Below are positions 6,726-13,436 of a stretch of 14,657 bases of DNA, one piece after another (within the stretch, counting starts at the first letter, position 1; every line of letters starts with the position of its first letter). The notes under the pieces were generated by a model, which was not told the origin of the DNA, did no database searches, and saw only the letters and a list, made by a program, of their open reading frames with translations. This DNA comes from an uncultured Streptococcus sp. GTDB taxonomy: Bacteria > Bacillota > Bacilli > Lactobacillales > Streptococcaceae. The stretch spans positions 1-14,657 of the forward strand of contig CABSRC010000034.1 of the NCBI GenBank assembly GCA_902480035.1, read 5' to 3'. The position numbers were made by a program, and so were the translations under genes.

Positions 6726-8432
6726 ATGGCCTTAGAAGTAATTATGCCAAAAGCCGGCGTAGATATGACCGAAGGACAAATCGTTCAGTGGAATAAAAAA
6801 GTCGGCGAATTTGTAAAAGAAGGAGAAGTTCTCCTTGAAATTATGACAGACAAAGTCAGCATGGAATTGGAAGCAGAAGAAGATGGGTACTTAATTGCTA
6901 TCTTGAAAGGGGACGGAGAAACGGTTCCTGTAACAGAAGTAATCGGTTACCTTGGTGAAGAAGGGGAAAACATCCCAACCGCTGGAGCAGCAACACCAGA
7001 AGCGAGTCCAGCACCAGCAACAGTAAGTGCTTCAAACGATGACAATAAGAGTGATGATGCCTATGATATCGTAGTGATCGGTGGGGGCCCTGCTGGTTAC
7101 GTATCTGCCATTAAGGCAGCTCAATTAGGTGGTAAGGTTGCTCTTGTTGAGAAATCTGAACTTGGTGGAACGTGCTTGAACCGCGGATGTATCCCAACTA
7201 AGACCTACCTCCACAATGCTGAAATCATTGAAAATATTGGTCATGCGGCAAACCGTGGTATTATCATTGAAAATCCAAGTTTCTCAGTAGATATGGATAA
7301 ACTTTTAGAAACTAAATCTAAAGTTGTTAATACCCTTGTTGGTGGTGTTGCTGGACTTCTTCGTAGCTACGGAGTGGATGTTCATAAGGGTATCGGTACC
7401 ATTACGAAAGATAAGAATGTCTTGGTAAATGGTTCTGAATTGCTTGAAACCAAGAAGATCATCCTTGCTGGTGGTTCAAAAGTCAGTAAAATTAATGTCC
7501 CTGGTATGGAATCTTCACTTGTGATGACGAGTGACGACATCCTTGAAATGAATGAAGTTCCAGAAAGCCTTGTCATCATTGGTGGTGGGGTTGTTGGTAT
7601 CGAACTTGGTCAAGCCTTCATGACCTTTGGTTCAAAAGTTACGGTTATCGAAATGATGGACCGCATCGTTCCAGCTATGGATGCAGAAGTATCTAAGAAT
7701 CTTCGCTTGATCCTTGAACGCAAGGGTATGACCATCTTGACCGATACGAAATTGCAAGAAATCATTGAGGAAGATGGCAAACTCCGTATCAAGGTTGAAG
7801 GAAAAGACGATATTATCGCCAACAAAGCTCTTCTATCAATCGGACGTGTTCCAGATCTTGAAGGAATCGGTGAAGTTGAGTTTGAATTGGATCGTGGACG
7901 GATCAAGGTTAATGAATACATGGAAACGTCTGTTCCAGGTATCTATGCGCCAGGTGATATCAACGGTACTAAGATGTTGGCTCACGCTGCCTTCAGAATG
8001 GGTGAAGTTGCGGCTGAAAATGCTCTTAAGGGAAATCATGCTGTTGCCAAATTGAACTTGACACCTGCAGCCATCTACACACTTCCAGAAGTGGCGGCTG
8101 TTGGTTTGACCGAAGAACAAGCTCGTGAGAAATACGATGTTCAAATCGGTAAATTTAACTTTGCGGCGAACGGACGTGCGATTGCATCAGATGCAGCTCA
8201 AGGTTTTGTTAAGGTTATTGCAGACAAGAAATACGGTGAAGTTCTTGGGGTTCATATCATTGGTCCAGCAGCAGCTGAATTGATCAACGAAGCTTCAACC
8301 ATCATTGAGATGGAAATCACTGTGGAAGAAATGCTCAAGACCATTCATGGTCACCCAACCTTCTCAGAAGTGATGTACGAAGCCTTTGCGGATGTACTCG
8401 GCTTGGCAGTTCACTCACCTAAGAAGAAATAA
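6726..8432 (+). CDS. lpdA: Dihydrolipoyl dehydrogenase (E3) with N-terminal lipoyl domain
   Basis: This 568-residue fusion is about 100 residues longer than ordinary E3. Residues 1-80 are a biotinyl/lipoyl domain with the lipoylation site Lys43 in TDKVSME. An Ala/Pro/Ser/Asp-rich mobile linker spans about 81-111. The flavoprotein disulfide reductase part runs from 112: FAD-binding VVIGGGPAG (116-124), redox-active Cys150 and Cys155 in GGTCLNRGC, the NAD-binding IIGGGVVGIE segment, and the C-terminal dimerisation domain with the His543/Glu548 pair in HPTFSE. It reoxidises dihydrolipoamide with NAD, and its own swinging arm replaces the one missing from E2. AGAGGGAA precedes the ATG by 5 bases. 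The gene is last in the operon, 41 bases after E2, and LplA downstream is the expected enzyme for modifying Lys43. Confidence 0.95.
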   Translation: MALEVIMPKAGVDMTEGQIVQWNKKVGEFVKEGEVLLEIMTDKVSMELEAEEDGYLIAILKGDGETVPVTEVIGYLGEEGENIPTAGAATPEASPAPATVSASNDDNKSDDAYDIVVIGGGPAGYVSAIKAAQLGGKVALVEKSELGGTCLNRGCIPTKTYLHNAEIIENIGHAANRGIIIENPSFSVDMDKLLETKSKVVNTLVGGVAGLLRSYGVDVHKGIGTITKDKNVLVNGSELLETKKIILAGGSKVSKINVPGMESSLVMTSDDILEMNEVPESLVIIGGGVVGIELGQAFMTFGSKVTVIEMMDRIVPAMDAEVSKNLRLILERKGMTILTDTKLQEIIEEDGKLRIKVEGKDDIIANKALLSIGRVPDLEGIGEVEFELDRGRIKVNEYMETSVPGIYAPGDINGTKMLAHAAFRMGEVAAENALKGNHAVAKLNLTPAAIYTLPEVAAVGLTEEQAREKYDVQIGKFNFAANGRAIASDAAQGFVKVIADKKYGEVLGVHIIGPAAAELINEASTIIEMEITVEEMLKTIHGHPTFSEVMYEAFADVLGLAVHSPKKK

Positions 8433-8449
8433 TACTATTCTTTCAACTA

Positions 8450-8583
8450 AATTTTCTTAAAGTAGTACGGACGGCAGCGACCTCTCTTAGAGTTCCATGC
8501 CTAAAAATTGAGCCACTTGTCTCAATTTTTCCGAGAAATGTAACGAGTTATCGTTACATTTCTTTTTACTACTTCAGAAAATT
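8450..8583 (+). ncRNA. Multi-branched folded element containing the lpdA terminator
   Basis: An outer stem pairs AATTTTCT (8450-8457) and AAGTAGTA (8460-8467) with TACTACTT (8567-8574) and AGAAAATT (8576-8583), about 16 pairs. It encloses three hairpins: GGCA 8473-8476 with TGCC 8498-8501, containing CTCT/AGAG (8482-8485 with 8489-8492); AAAAATTGAG 8503-8512 with CTCAATTTTT 8521-8530; and a 13-bp stem at 8534-8563. The fold is visible by eye and too regular to be chance. It may be a structured 3' end, a small RNA or an inserted repeat with terminal inverted ends; I do not recognise the family. Confidence 0.55.
8534..8567 (+). terminator. Intrinsic terminator of the dehydrogenase operon
   Basis: A perfect 13-bp stem (8534-8546 with 8551-8563) has a GTTA loop and leads into a run of five T (8563-8567). 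It is the last hairpin of the larger folded element and should end the pdhABC-lpdA transcript. Confidence 0.85.
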
Positions 8584-8661
8584 CAAGTGAAATTCAACTA
8601 TTTCTGTCTAATGCTCATCTTACTATGAGTAGGATTTATAAAACGAATTTTTGGAATTACT

Positions 8662-9651
8662 ATGAAATATATTATTAATTATTCAAATGATACTGCTTTT
8701 AATATTGCTTTGGAAGAGTACTCCTTTAAACACCTTTTAGACGAGGACCAAATTTTCCTTCTCTGGATTAACAAACCATCGATTATCGTTGGTCGCCACC
8801 AAAATACCATAGAAGAAATCAACCGTGACTATGTTAGAGAGCATGGGATTGAAGTGGTTCGCCGGATCAGTGGTGGTGGGGCTGTTTATCACGATTTGAA
8901 CAACCTCAACTACACCATTATTTCAAAAGAAGATGAAAACAAAGCCTTTGACTTCAAGAGCTTCTCAACTCCTGTGATCAACACCTTGGCTCAACTTGGA
9001 GTGAAGGCTGAATTTACAGGACGTAACGACTTAGAGATTGACGGCAAGAAATTCTGTGGAAATGCCCAAGCTTACATCAATGGTCGGATCATGCACCATG
9101 GTTGCCTTCTTTTTGACGTTGATTTGTCAGTCCTTGCCAATGCTCTCAAGGTATCTAAAGACAAGTTTGAGTCCAAAGGGGTTAAATCAGTCCGTGCTCG
9201 TGTGACCAATATCATCGATGAGTTGCCAGAAAAAATCACGGTTGAAGAGTTCCGTGACTTGCTTTTGGACTACATGAAGAAAGAATACCCTGAGATGACA
9301 GAATATGTCTTCTCAGATGAAGAATTGGCTGAAATCAACCGGATCAAGGAAACCAAGTTCGGTACCTGGGATTGGAACTATGGAAAGTCTCCTGAATACA
9401 ATGTCCGTCGTGGCACAAAATTCCCAAGCGGTAAGGTTGAAATCTTCGCTAATGTCATTGAATCAAAAATTCAAGATATCAAGATTTACGGTGATTTCTT
9501 CGGTATCGAAGATGTTGCAGCAGTAGAAGAGCTTCTTCGTGGTGTCAAATACGAACGTGAAGACGTCCTCAAAGCCCTTCAAACCATTAACCTAGGTCGT
9601 TACTTCGCAGGTATCACTGCAGAAGAAATTGCTGAAGCAGTGGTGGAATAA
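8662..9651 (+). CDS. lplA: Lipoate-protein ligase A
   Basis: This 329-residue ligase activates free lipoate with ATP and attaches it to the lipoyl-domain lysine. The lipoyl-adenylate-binding signature RRISGGGAVYHD lies at 67-78, and TGRNDLEIDGKKFCGNAQ (119-136) holds the likely catalytic lysine (Lys130) and substrate loop. Residues from about 245 form the C-terminal accessory domain, so a single gene encodes both domains, as in E. coli LplA. The protein is cytoplasmic. Its target in this window is Lys43 of the E3 protein, and it would allow use of scavenged host lipoate. Position 8662 is the first ATG, with a weak GGA purine tract near 8653. The strong lpdA terminator lies upstream; I see a TATAAA at 8637-8642 but no good -35, so its promoter is unclear. 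Its own terminator follows. Confidence 0.94.
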   Translation: MKYIINYSNDTAFNIALEEYSFKHLLDEDQIFLLWINKPSIIVGRHQNTIEEINRDYVREHGIEVVRRISGGGAVYHDLNNLNYTIISKEDENKAFDFKSFSTPVINTLAQLGVKAEFTGRNDLEIDGKKFCGNAQAYINGRIMHHGCLLFDVDLSVLANALKVSKDKFESKGVKSVRARVTNIIDELPEKITVEEFRDLLLDYMKKEYPEMTEYVFSDEELAEINRIKETKFGTWDWNYGKSPEYNVRRGTKFPSGKVEIFANVIESKIQDIKIYGDFFGIEDVAAVEELLRGVKYEREDVLKALQTINLGRYFAGITAEEIAEAVVE

Positions 9652-9657
9652 AGTCAT

Positions 9658-9687
9658 AAGAGATTCGCAGAAGCGGATCTCTTTTTT
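9658..9687 (+). terminator. Intrinsic terminator of lplA
   Basis: An 11-bp stem (9658-9668 with 9673-9683, one G-U pair) has an AGAA loop and a run of six T. It lies 7 bases after the lplA stop codon. Confidence 0.9.
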
Positions 9688-9700
9688 GAAACTAGTTTCA
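9687..9700. promoter_or_regulatory. 14-bp perfect palindrome upstream of the bacteriocin-associated operon
   Basis: TGAAACTAGTTTCA is self-complementary and sits 11 bases before the -35 box at 9712. Its place and symmetry suit a dimeric regulator's operator; no regulator gene lies in the window. It directly follows the T-run of the lplA terminator. Confidence 0.45.
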
Positions 9701-9711
9701 CATAGAAATTA

Positions 9712-9740
9712 TTGTTTTACGAAGGATTTTGTAGTATAGT
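9712..9740 (+). promoter_or_regulatory. Promoter of the bacteriocin-associated operon
   Basis: TTGTTT (9712-9717), a 17-base spacer and TATAGT (9735-9740) make a good sigma-A promoter. Transcription would start near 9747, leaving a leader of about 120 bases rich in A and T. The leader contains CAATTAA-A-TTAATTG (9807-9821), a 7-bp-arm inverted repeat, and no usable ORF. Confidence 0.6.
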
Positions 9741-9868
9741 AAAGGTGGAGAAGTGTATTCGTTTACAATAATATAATTAAAATTTTTATACTCAGTAATC
9801 ACGATACAATTAAATTAATTGACTAGCTAGGTATTACTTTCCTTTTCTGCTTTAGAAAGTGTGATGAT

Positions 9869-11878
9869 ATGAAACGTGTCTTTATTATTTTATCAAACCT
9901 TTTCATCTCTAGCTTTTTGATTTGGATTGCCTTTATTTCTCCAAATACGGTTATCCACCGCAGTCTTCCGGTAGTAGGGGTGCAGAGACAAGAAAAGAGC
10001 GTCACATATGAAGAATTATCTTCCAGTTTAGACCGCTTGGCAAGGGAAAATCATAGTATAATTGCCTGTCAGATACAAAGAACAGATTCTAAGGGTCAGG
10101 TTGTTTTCACCTATGATATCTACGGAGAGGGAAAACTTCCTCATGGAATTAAAAGAGAGAAGAAAGAACTGGCTGCCAAAGAAAGCCTGTTAACGAATTA
10201 TTATGTATTAACAGGTGATTTAGAAACTGAAAAGCTGGATCAAACGCTTCATAATCTTGGCTTCTCACAAACTTTTATTGAGAAACCGAATTCTCTGCAG
10301 ACCTTTATTGCCTTTTTTGGCTCCGGTTCACAATCACTTGCCTTAGTTATTTTTATCATTAGTTTTAGCGCTTTGACGATTATTCAAAAAACACTCGAAA
10401 TGAGAAGCGCTGGGATTCGATATATCTCAGGAATGAGACGCTTGCAACTTTTCGGACATTCTCTAAAAGATGATAGTATAGAGTTGCTTTTGGGATGTAT
10501 TGGCGCAAGTATAATGGGTGCTGTTCTGATTTATTGCTTTCAATTGACACCTTTTTCCTATTCCCTCGTCATTTCCAGTAGTATTATTTACAATGGGATT
10601 TTACTAATTTTGTCTGTTTTCTTATCCTTTCTCTTTGCATATAGTATTCAAACGATTCATTTAGTCCCCCTTTTAAAAGGGAAGGTTCCATTGAAGCGCA
10701 TATTGGTTTTCCTCTTTATTTGTCAATTTCTCGCTGTGGCATTAATTGGCCTTGCGATTCATCGAATCAGTATTTATGGATCAGTCTGGCAAACTCACCA
10801 AGAGGGAAGTGAGGCTTGGTTAAAACAGTCGAATTGGGTCCAAATTAGTACAAGTCGGGAGGATTTTTCACAGAAAACAAACAAAGAGACGCAAATTGAG
10901 GACAGAGCAAAATGGTCTAAGCTCATCGAGTCTGGTATTGAAAATGGTGGTCTTTTAGCTTACCATCACCTCGTATTTTTTAGTCCAAAAGGAGTTATGA
11001 CGGATCCTAGTACAGGTAAAGAGTTTTCAATCACAGATTACGATCCTCTTGCCAATAGCCTGTATGTCACTCCAAATTATCTTGATATCCAAAGGATCTC
11101 AGTTTCCCCTGAGGAAAAAGAGCGCTTGAATCACTTGCAAGCTGGAGAATTTGGACTCTTGCTCCCTGAAAAGTTGAAGGGTCAAGAAGAGGAGCTGAAA
11201 AAACGGTATGAAGATTATCTGACTCCTAAAGATGAACAAGGAAAGGGTCAGTTGCCCATGAAAGCACGGGTGACCTATCTTCCTAACAACCGAAAACGCT
11301 TTATTTATAACAATACACCTATGAACTATCAGCAATTCTTGACCGATCCGATTTTAGTGGTTATTCAACCTGAAAGTTTTGGAGGCTATGAGAATCCATA
11401 TTTCACCCATCTAAATTCCTACCTTTATTTTAATGGACTTCAGAATAGTAAGAAGCTAGTCGCTGAGTATAATCTTGAAAAAAGTGTTAGTCAGTACGAC
11501 TATGCAGTGGACGTTTACCAGCAAATGGCCCAATTCATCCAAATAGAAAATCTCATGATAATTGCAGGAGGAGTCTTTGGTATAGCAACCTCTGTTCTTC
11601 TCTTTAACACCATGAATTTCCTTTATTTTGAAGAGTTTAGAAAACAAATCTTCTTGAAGAAGATTGCAGGTCTGGGATTTGTAAACATTCACCAAACGAT
11701 TTTGCTCTCAGAAAGTGTCCTCTTACTATTAGGAAGCTTCCTTGTATTCATTCTCACTTCGGAATGGTGGATTGCTCTTGTCACTCTCTTTCTATTTCTT
11801 ACTAATGCTTGGTTTATTCTCTTGTACCGGTCTCATAAAGAAGACCACTTGTTAGCAACTGTACTGAAAGGAGCCTAA
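9869..11878 (+). CDS. Bacteriocin-associated integral membrane protein (DUF1430-like, putative immunity/permease)
   Basis: This 669-residue protein has one membrane segment at the N terminus (about 4-24), an extracellular stretch to about 150, four membrane segments between about 157 and 300, and a second large hydrophilic domain (about 300-555). Three more membrane segments follow (about 562-582 and two within the last 70 residues). This layout, with a FtsX/MacB-like permease feel, matches the family found beside lactococcin 972-type bacteriocins and annotated as bacteriocin-associated integral membrane protein. It should form an ABC system with the ATPase that starts 1 base after its stop. 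Members are proposed to give immunity or export the bacteriocin; this is not proven here. The ribosome binding site before 9869 is weak (GAAAGTG). No precursor gene for a bacteriocin is adjacent. Confidence 0.75.
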   Translation: MKRVFIILSNLFISSFLIWIAFISPNTVIHRSLPVVGVQRQEKSVTYEELSSSLDRLARENHSIIACQIQRTDSKGQVVFTYDIYGEGKLPHGIKREKKELAAKESLLTNYYVLTGDLETEKLDQTLHNLGFSQTFIEKPNSLQTFIAFFGSGSQSLALVIFIISFSALTIIQKTLEMRSAGIRYISGMRRLQLFGHSLKDDSIELLLGCIGASIMGAVLIYCFQLTPFSYSLVISSSIIYNGILLILSVFLSFLFAYSIQTIHLVPLLKGKVPLKRILVFLFICQFLAVALIGLAIHRISIYGSVWQTHQEGSEAWLKQSNWVQISTSREDFSQKTNKETQIEDRAKWSKLIESGIENGGLLAYHHLVFFSPKGVMTDPSTGKEFSITDYDPLANSLYVTPNYLDIQRISVSPEEKERLNHLQAGEFGLLLPEKLKGQEEELKKRYEDYLTPKDEQGKGQLPMKARVTYLPNNRKRFIYNNTPMNYQQFLTDPILVVIQPESFGGYENPYFTHLNSYLYFNGLQNSKKLVAEYNLEKSVSQYDYAVDVYQQMAQFIQIENLMIIAGGVFGIATSVLLFNTMNFLYFEEFRKQIFLKKIAGLGFVNIHQTILLSESVLLLLGSFLVFILTSEWWIALVTLFLFLTNAWFILLYRSHKEDHLLATVLKGA

Positions 11879-11879
11879 T

Positions 11880-12506
11880 ATGATTAGCGTAGAATATTTA
11901 ACCAAATCATTTGGCCAACGAACGGTCTTTCAAGATTTGAGCTTGCAGTTTACAGAAGGTAAGGTCTATGCTCTGATCGGAAATAGCGGGTGTGGTAAAA
12001 CAACCTTGCTTAATATCTTGGCAAAGTTAGAGCCTTATGAAAAGGGAAGTATCAGCTATCAAGGGCAAGAATTGAAACAAATCAAACAGCATCACTTCTT
12101 TAAGCATGAATTAGGCTATCTCTTTCAAAACTTTGGCCTACTTGAAAACGAAACTATCGCTACAAATTTAGATTTGGGATTGATTGGGCAAAAATTAACG
12201 AAAAAAGAGAAGAAGCAGCAAGAGGATGAAGTGCTCAAAAAAGTAGGATTGGCTTACCTTGCTCTGGATCAAAAGATTTATGAATTATCGGGGGGAGAGG
12301 CGCAACGTGTCGCATTAGCTAAAGTTATTTTAAAAGATCCACCTTTAATTTTGGCAGATGAACTAACTGCAGCACTGGATCCAGAAACCTCACAAGAGGT
12401 GATGGACTTGCTCTTAATGTTAAAGAATCAAGAGCGTATAATCATTATCGCAACCCATAATCCAGCGATTTGGGAAAAAGCTGACGAAGTGGTAAAACTC
12501 AACTAG
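11880..12506 (+). CDS. ABC transporter ATP-binding protein (lactococcin 972-associated type)
   Basis: This 208-residue ABC ATPase carries all the catalytic motifs: Walker A GNSGCGKT (34-41, Lys40), Q-loop LFQNFGLLEN (81-90, Gln83), signature LSGGE (136-140), Walker B LILAD with the following Glu161, D-loop AALD (164-167) and switch His193 in ATHNP. It is short, close to LolD/MacB-type ATPases, and fits the group next to lactococcin 972 immunity proteins. Its ATG follows the permease stop after a single base and AAGGAG lies within the permease's last codons, so the two are translationally coupled and presumably form one membrane complex. It would power export of a peptide or lipid-linked substrate. 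I see no clear GC-rich terminator after it. Confidence 0.82.
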   Translation: MISVEYLTKSFGQRTVFQDLSLQFTEGKVYALIGNSGCGKTTLLNILAKLEPYEKGSISYQGQELKQIKQHHFFKHELGYLFQNFGLLENETIATNLDLGLIGQKLTKKEKKQQEDEVLKKVGLAYLALDQKIYELSGGEAQRVALAKVILKDPPLILADELTAALDPETSQEVMDLLLMLKNQERIIIIATHNPAIWEKADEVVKLN

Positions 12507-12570
12507 TCTGTAACTGAAGAATGGTAGGATCTTCTATATTATCTTTTATAGCTATTCGGAGGAAAAGCTG

Positions 12571-12624
12571 ATGAAAAAAGATCATGTCAAACAAAAATTT
12601 TTAAGATTTTTCATCAAAAGTTAG
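12571..12624 (+). CDS. Possible small peptide ORF (17 residues, cationic)
   Basis: GGAGG ends 8 bases before an ATG that opens a 17-codon frame reading MKKDHVKQKFLRFFIKS and ending in TAG. The peptide is basic, with five Lys and one Arg, and its second half has an amphipathic LRFFIKS end. The ribosome binding site is better than that of most genes here. The start codon lies in an inverted repeat (12569-12578 with 12607-12616), so translation and RNA folding would affect each other. It could be a leader peptide, a short secretion-independent peptide or a chance frame. I do not recognise it. Confidence 0.3.
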   Translation: MKKDHVKQKFLRFFIKS

Positions 12625-12645
12625 TTCATGACACGGCCTCTTTTC

Positions 12646-12674
12646 TTGATATTCAAAAATAATGAGAGTAGAAT
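12646..12674 (+). promoter_or_regulatory. Sigma-A promoter of the hypothetical gene at 12712
   Basis: TTGATA (12646-12651), a 17-base spacer and TAGAAT (12669-12674) form a near-consensus promoter. Transcription would begin near 12681, about 31 bases before the start codon. Confidence 0.75.
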
Positions 12675-12711
12675 ATAGAGGAAATCTGAACAAAAAAGGG
12701 GATCATATTCA

Positions 12712-13353
12712 ATGATGAAAATTCCAGTTGAAAATCTTGGTCTATTTGAACAGTTAGATCGTATAGTAGTGGCTTTTTTTAGCAAGCAACAACCTTCCAG
12801 TCCTTATGATTTGAATGTCAGTATTACACAAGGACACCTTGACCAGAAAAAGCAGGAGCTAGAACCATTAGGCTATCAAGCTGTCCAACTACCATTAGGA
12901 ATGGCTTTAGATAACGTCATCCAGCAACCTCATTATAAAAACTTAATCATTGGCGGACTTGCTCCTGAGGAAATAATCGTTAGCAAAGAAGAATTAATGC
13001 CTTTGAAAGATATCGTGGATAGCTTTTGTATTATGTACGCTGCTGCGAATAACAGATTGGAAAATAGTAAAGCTTATGAATTAATGAAAGATAAGACGGT
13101 TTATTTTATTGGTAAACTATTTACAGATTTTCCGAAGGCCGGTGATGAAATTGCTTATATGGGTATTGATAGAACAGCTAACGATGGTACGCCATATGAA
13201 GCTGTTAAATGCTTTTTAACAGAAGAGAGTGCAGAGAAGTACAATGGTGAAAAAAGACCCGTCACCCCTGCAAACCTTGCCTATCTAAAGTCATTTTGGG
13301 GAAAGCCAGTTATAATTGAGCCACACAGAAATTATTGGATTGAATTTTTATAG
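12712..13353 (+). CDS. Hypothetical protein, possible tandem SseB-like domains
   Basis: I do not recognise this 213-residue protein with certainty. It has no signal peptide, membrane segment or catalytic motif I can name, and looks cytoplasmic. Two halves share a loose pattern: the first has SITQGHLDQKKQELE with QQPHYKNLIIGG further on, and the second has FLTEESAEKYNGEKRP, then LAYLKSFWG and IEPHRNYWIEFL. The paired QPHYKNLII / EPHRNYWIEF segments suggest an internal duplication. The second half reminds me of the SseB N-terminal domain family (enhanced serine sensitivity proteins); that is a weak impression. AAGGGG lies 10 bases before the first of two consecutive ATG codons; the second (12715) is the alternative start. 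It has its own strong promoter and shares a terminator with the convergent xerS gene. Confidence 0.6.
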   Translation: MMKIPVENLGLFEQLDRIVVAFFSKQQPSSPYDLNVSITQGHLDQKKQELEPLGYQAVQLPLGMALDNVIQQPHYKNLIIGGLAPEEIIVSKEELMPLKDIVDSFCIMYAAANNRLENSKAYELMKDKTVYFIGKLFTDFPKAGDEIAYMGIDRTANDGTPYEAVKCFLTEESAEKYNGEKRPVTPANLAYLKSFWGKPVIIEPHRNYWIEFL

Positions 13354-13359
13354 AATAAT

Positions 13360-13399
13360 AAAAGAGCGGTAGACATTCAAAAAATCTATCGCTCTTTTT
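13360..13399. terminator. Bidirectional terminator between the hypothetical gene and xerS
   Basis: A 14-bp stem (13360-13373 with 13385-13398, one G-U pair) has an 11-base loop and ends in T on the plus strand. On the minus strand the same stem is followed by TTATTATT, so it can end both convergent transcripts. Confidence 0.85.
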
Positions 13400-13411
13400 A
13401 ACTCTAAATAT

Positions 13412-13435
13412 ATTACATAATTTCGGTTATGTAAT
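13412..13435 (-). terminator. AT-rich hairpin directly after xerS
   Basis: A perfect 9-bp stem ATTACATAA / TTATGTAAT (13412-13420 with 13427-13435) has a 6-base loop and ends 2 bases beyond the xerS stop codon. On the minus strand it is followed by ATATTT. It is weaker than the shared terminator and may be an additional one. Confidence 0.45.
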
Positions 13436-13436
13436 T

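Larger units (their letters stand above)
12507..12711. other. Intergenic region with inverted repeats
   Basis: This 205-bp gap holds a 10-bp inverted repeat (TGATGAAAAA 12569-12578 with TTTTTCATCA 12607-12616). It also holds a second, overlapping imperfect one (CATGTCA near 12584 with TGACACGG near 12630, flanked by AAAAGA/TCTTTT), so two hairpins compete. The second ends in a pyrimidine-rich tract and may weakly terminate the ABC operon. The region also contains a possible 17-residue ORF and the promoter of the next gene. Confidence 0.5.

Noticed and set aside
7765..8055. A separate 96-residue gene inside lpdA
   Set aside because: It lies in another frame of lpdA, has no ribosome binding site and no recognisable motif.
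9688..9868. A lactococcin 972-like precursor gene before the membrane protein
   Set aside because: All frames have stop codons within short distances, and there is no room for a precursor of about 90-100 residues.
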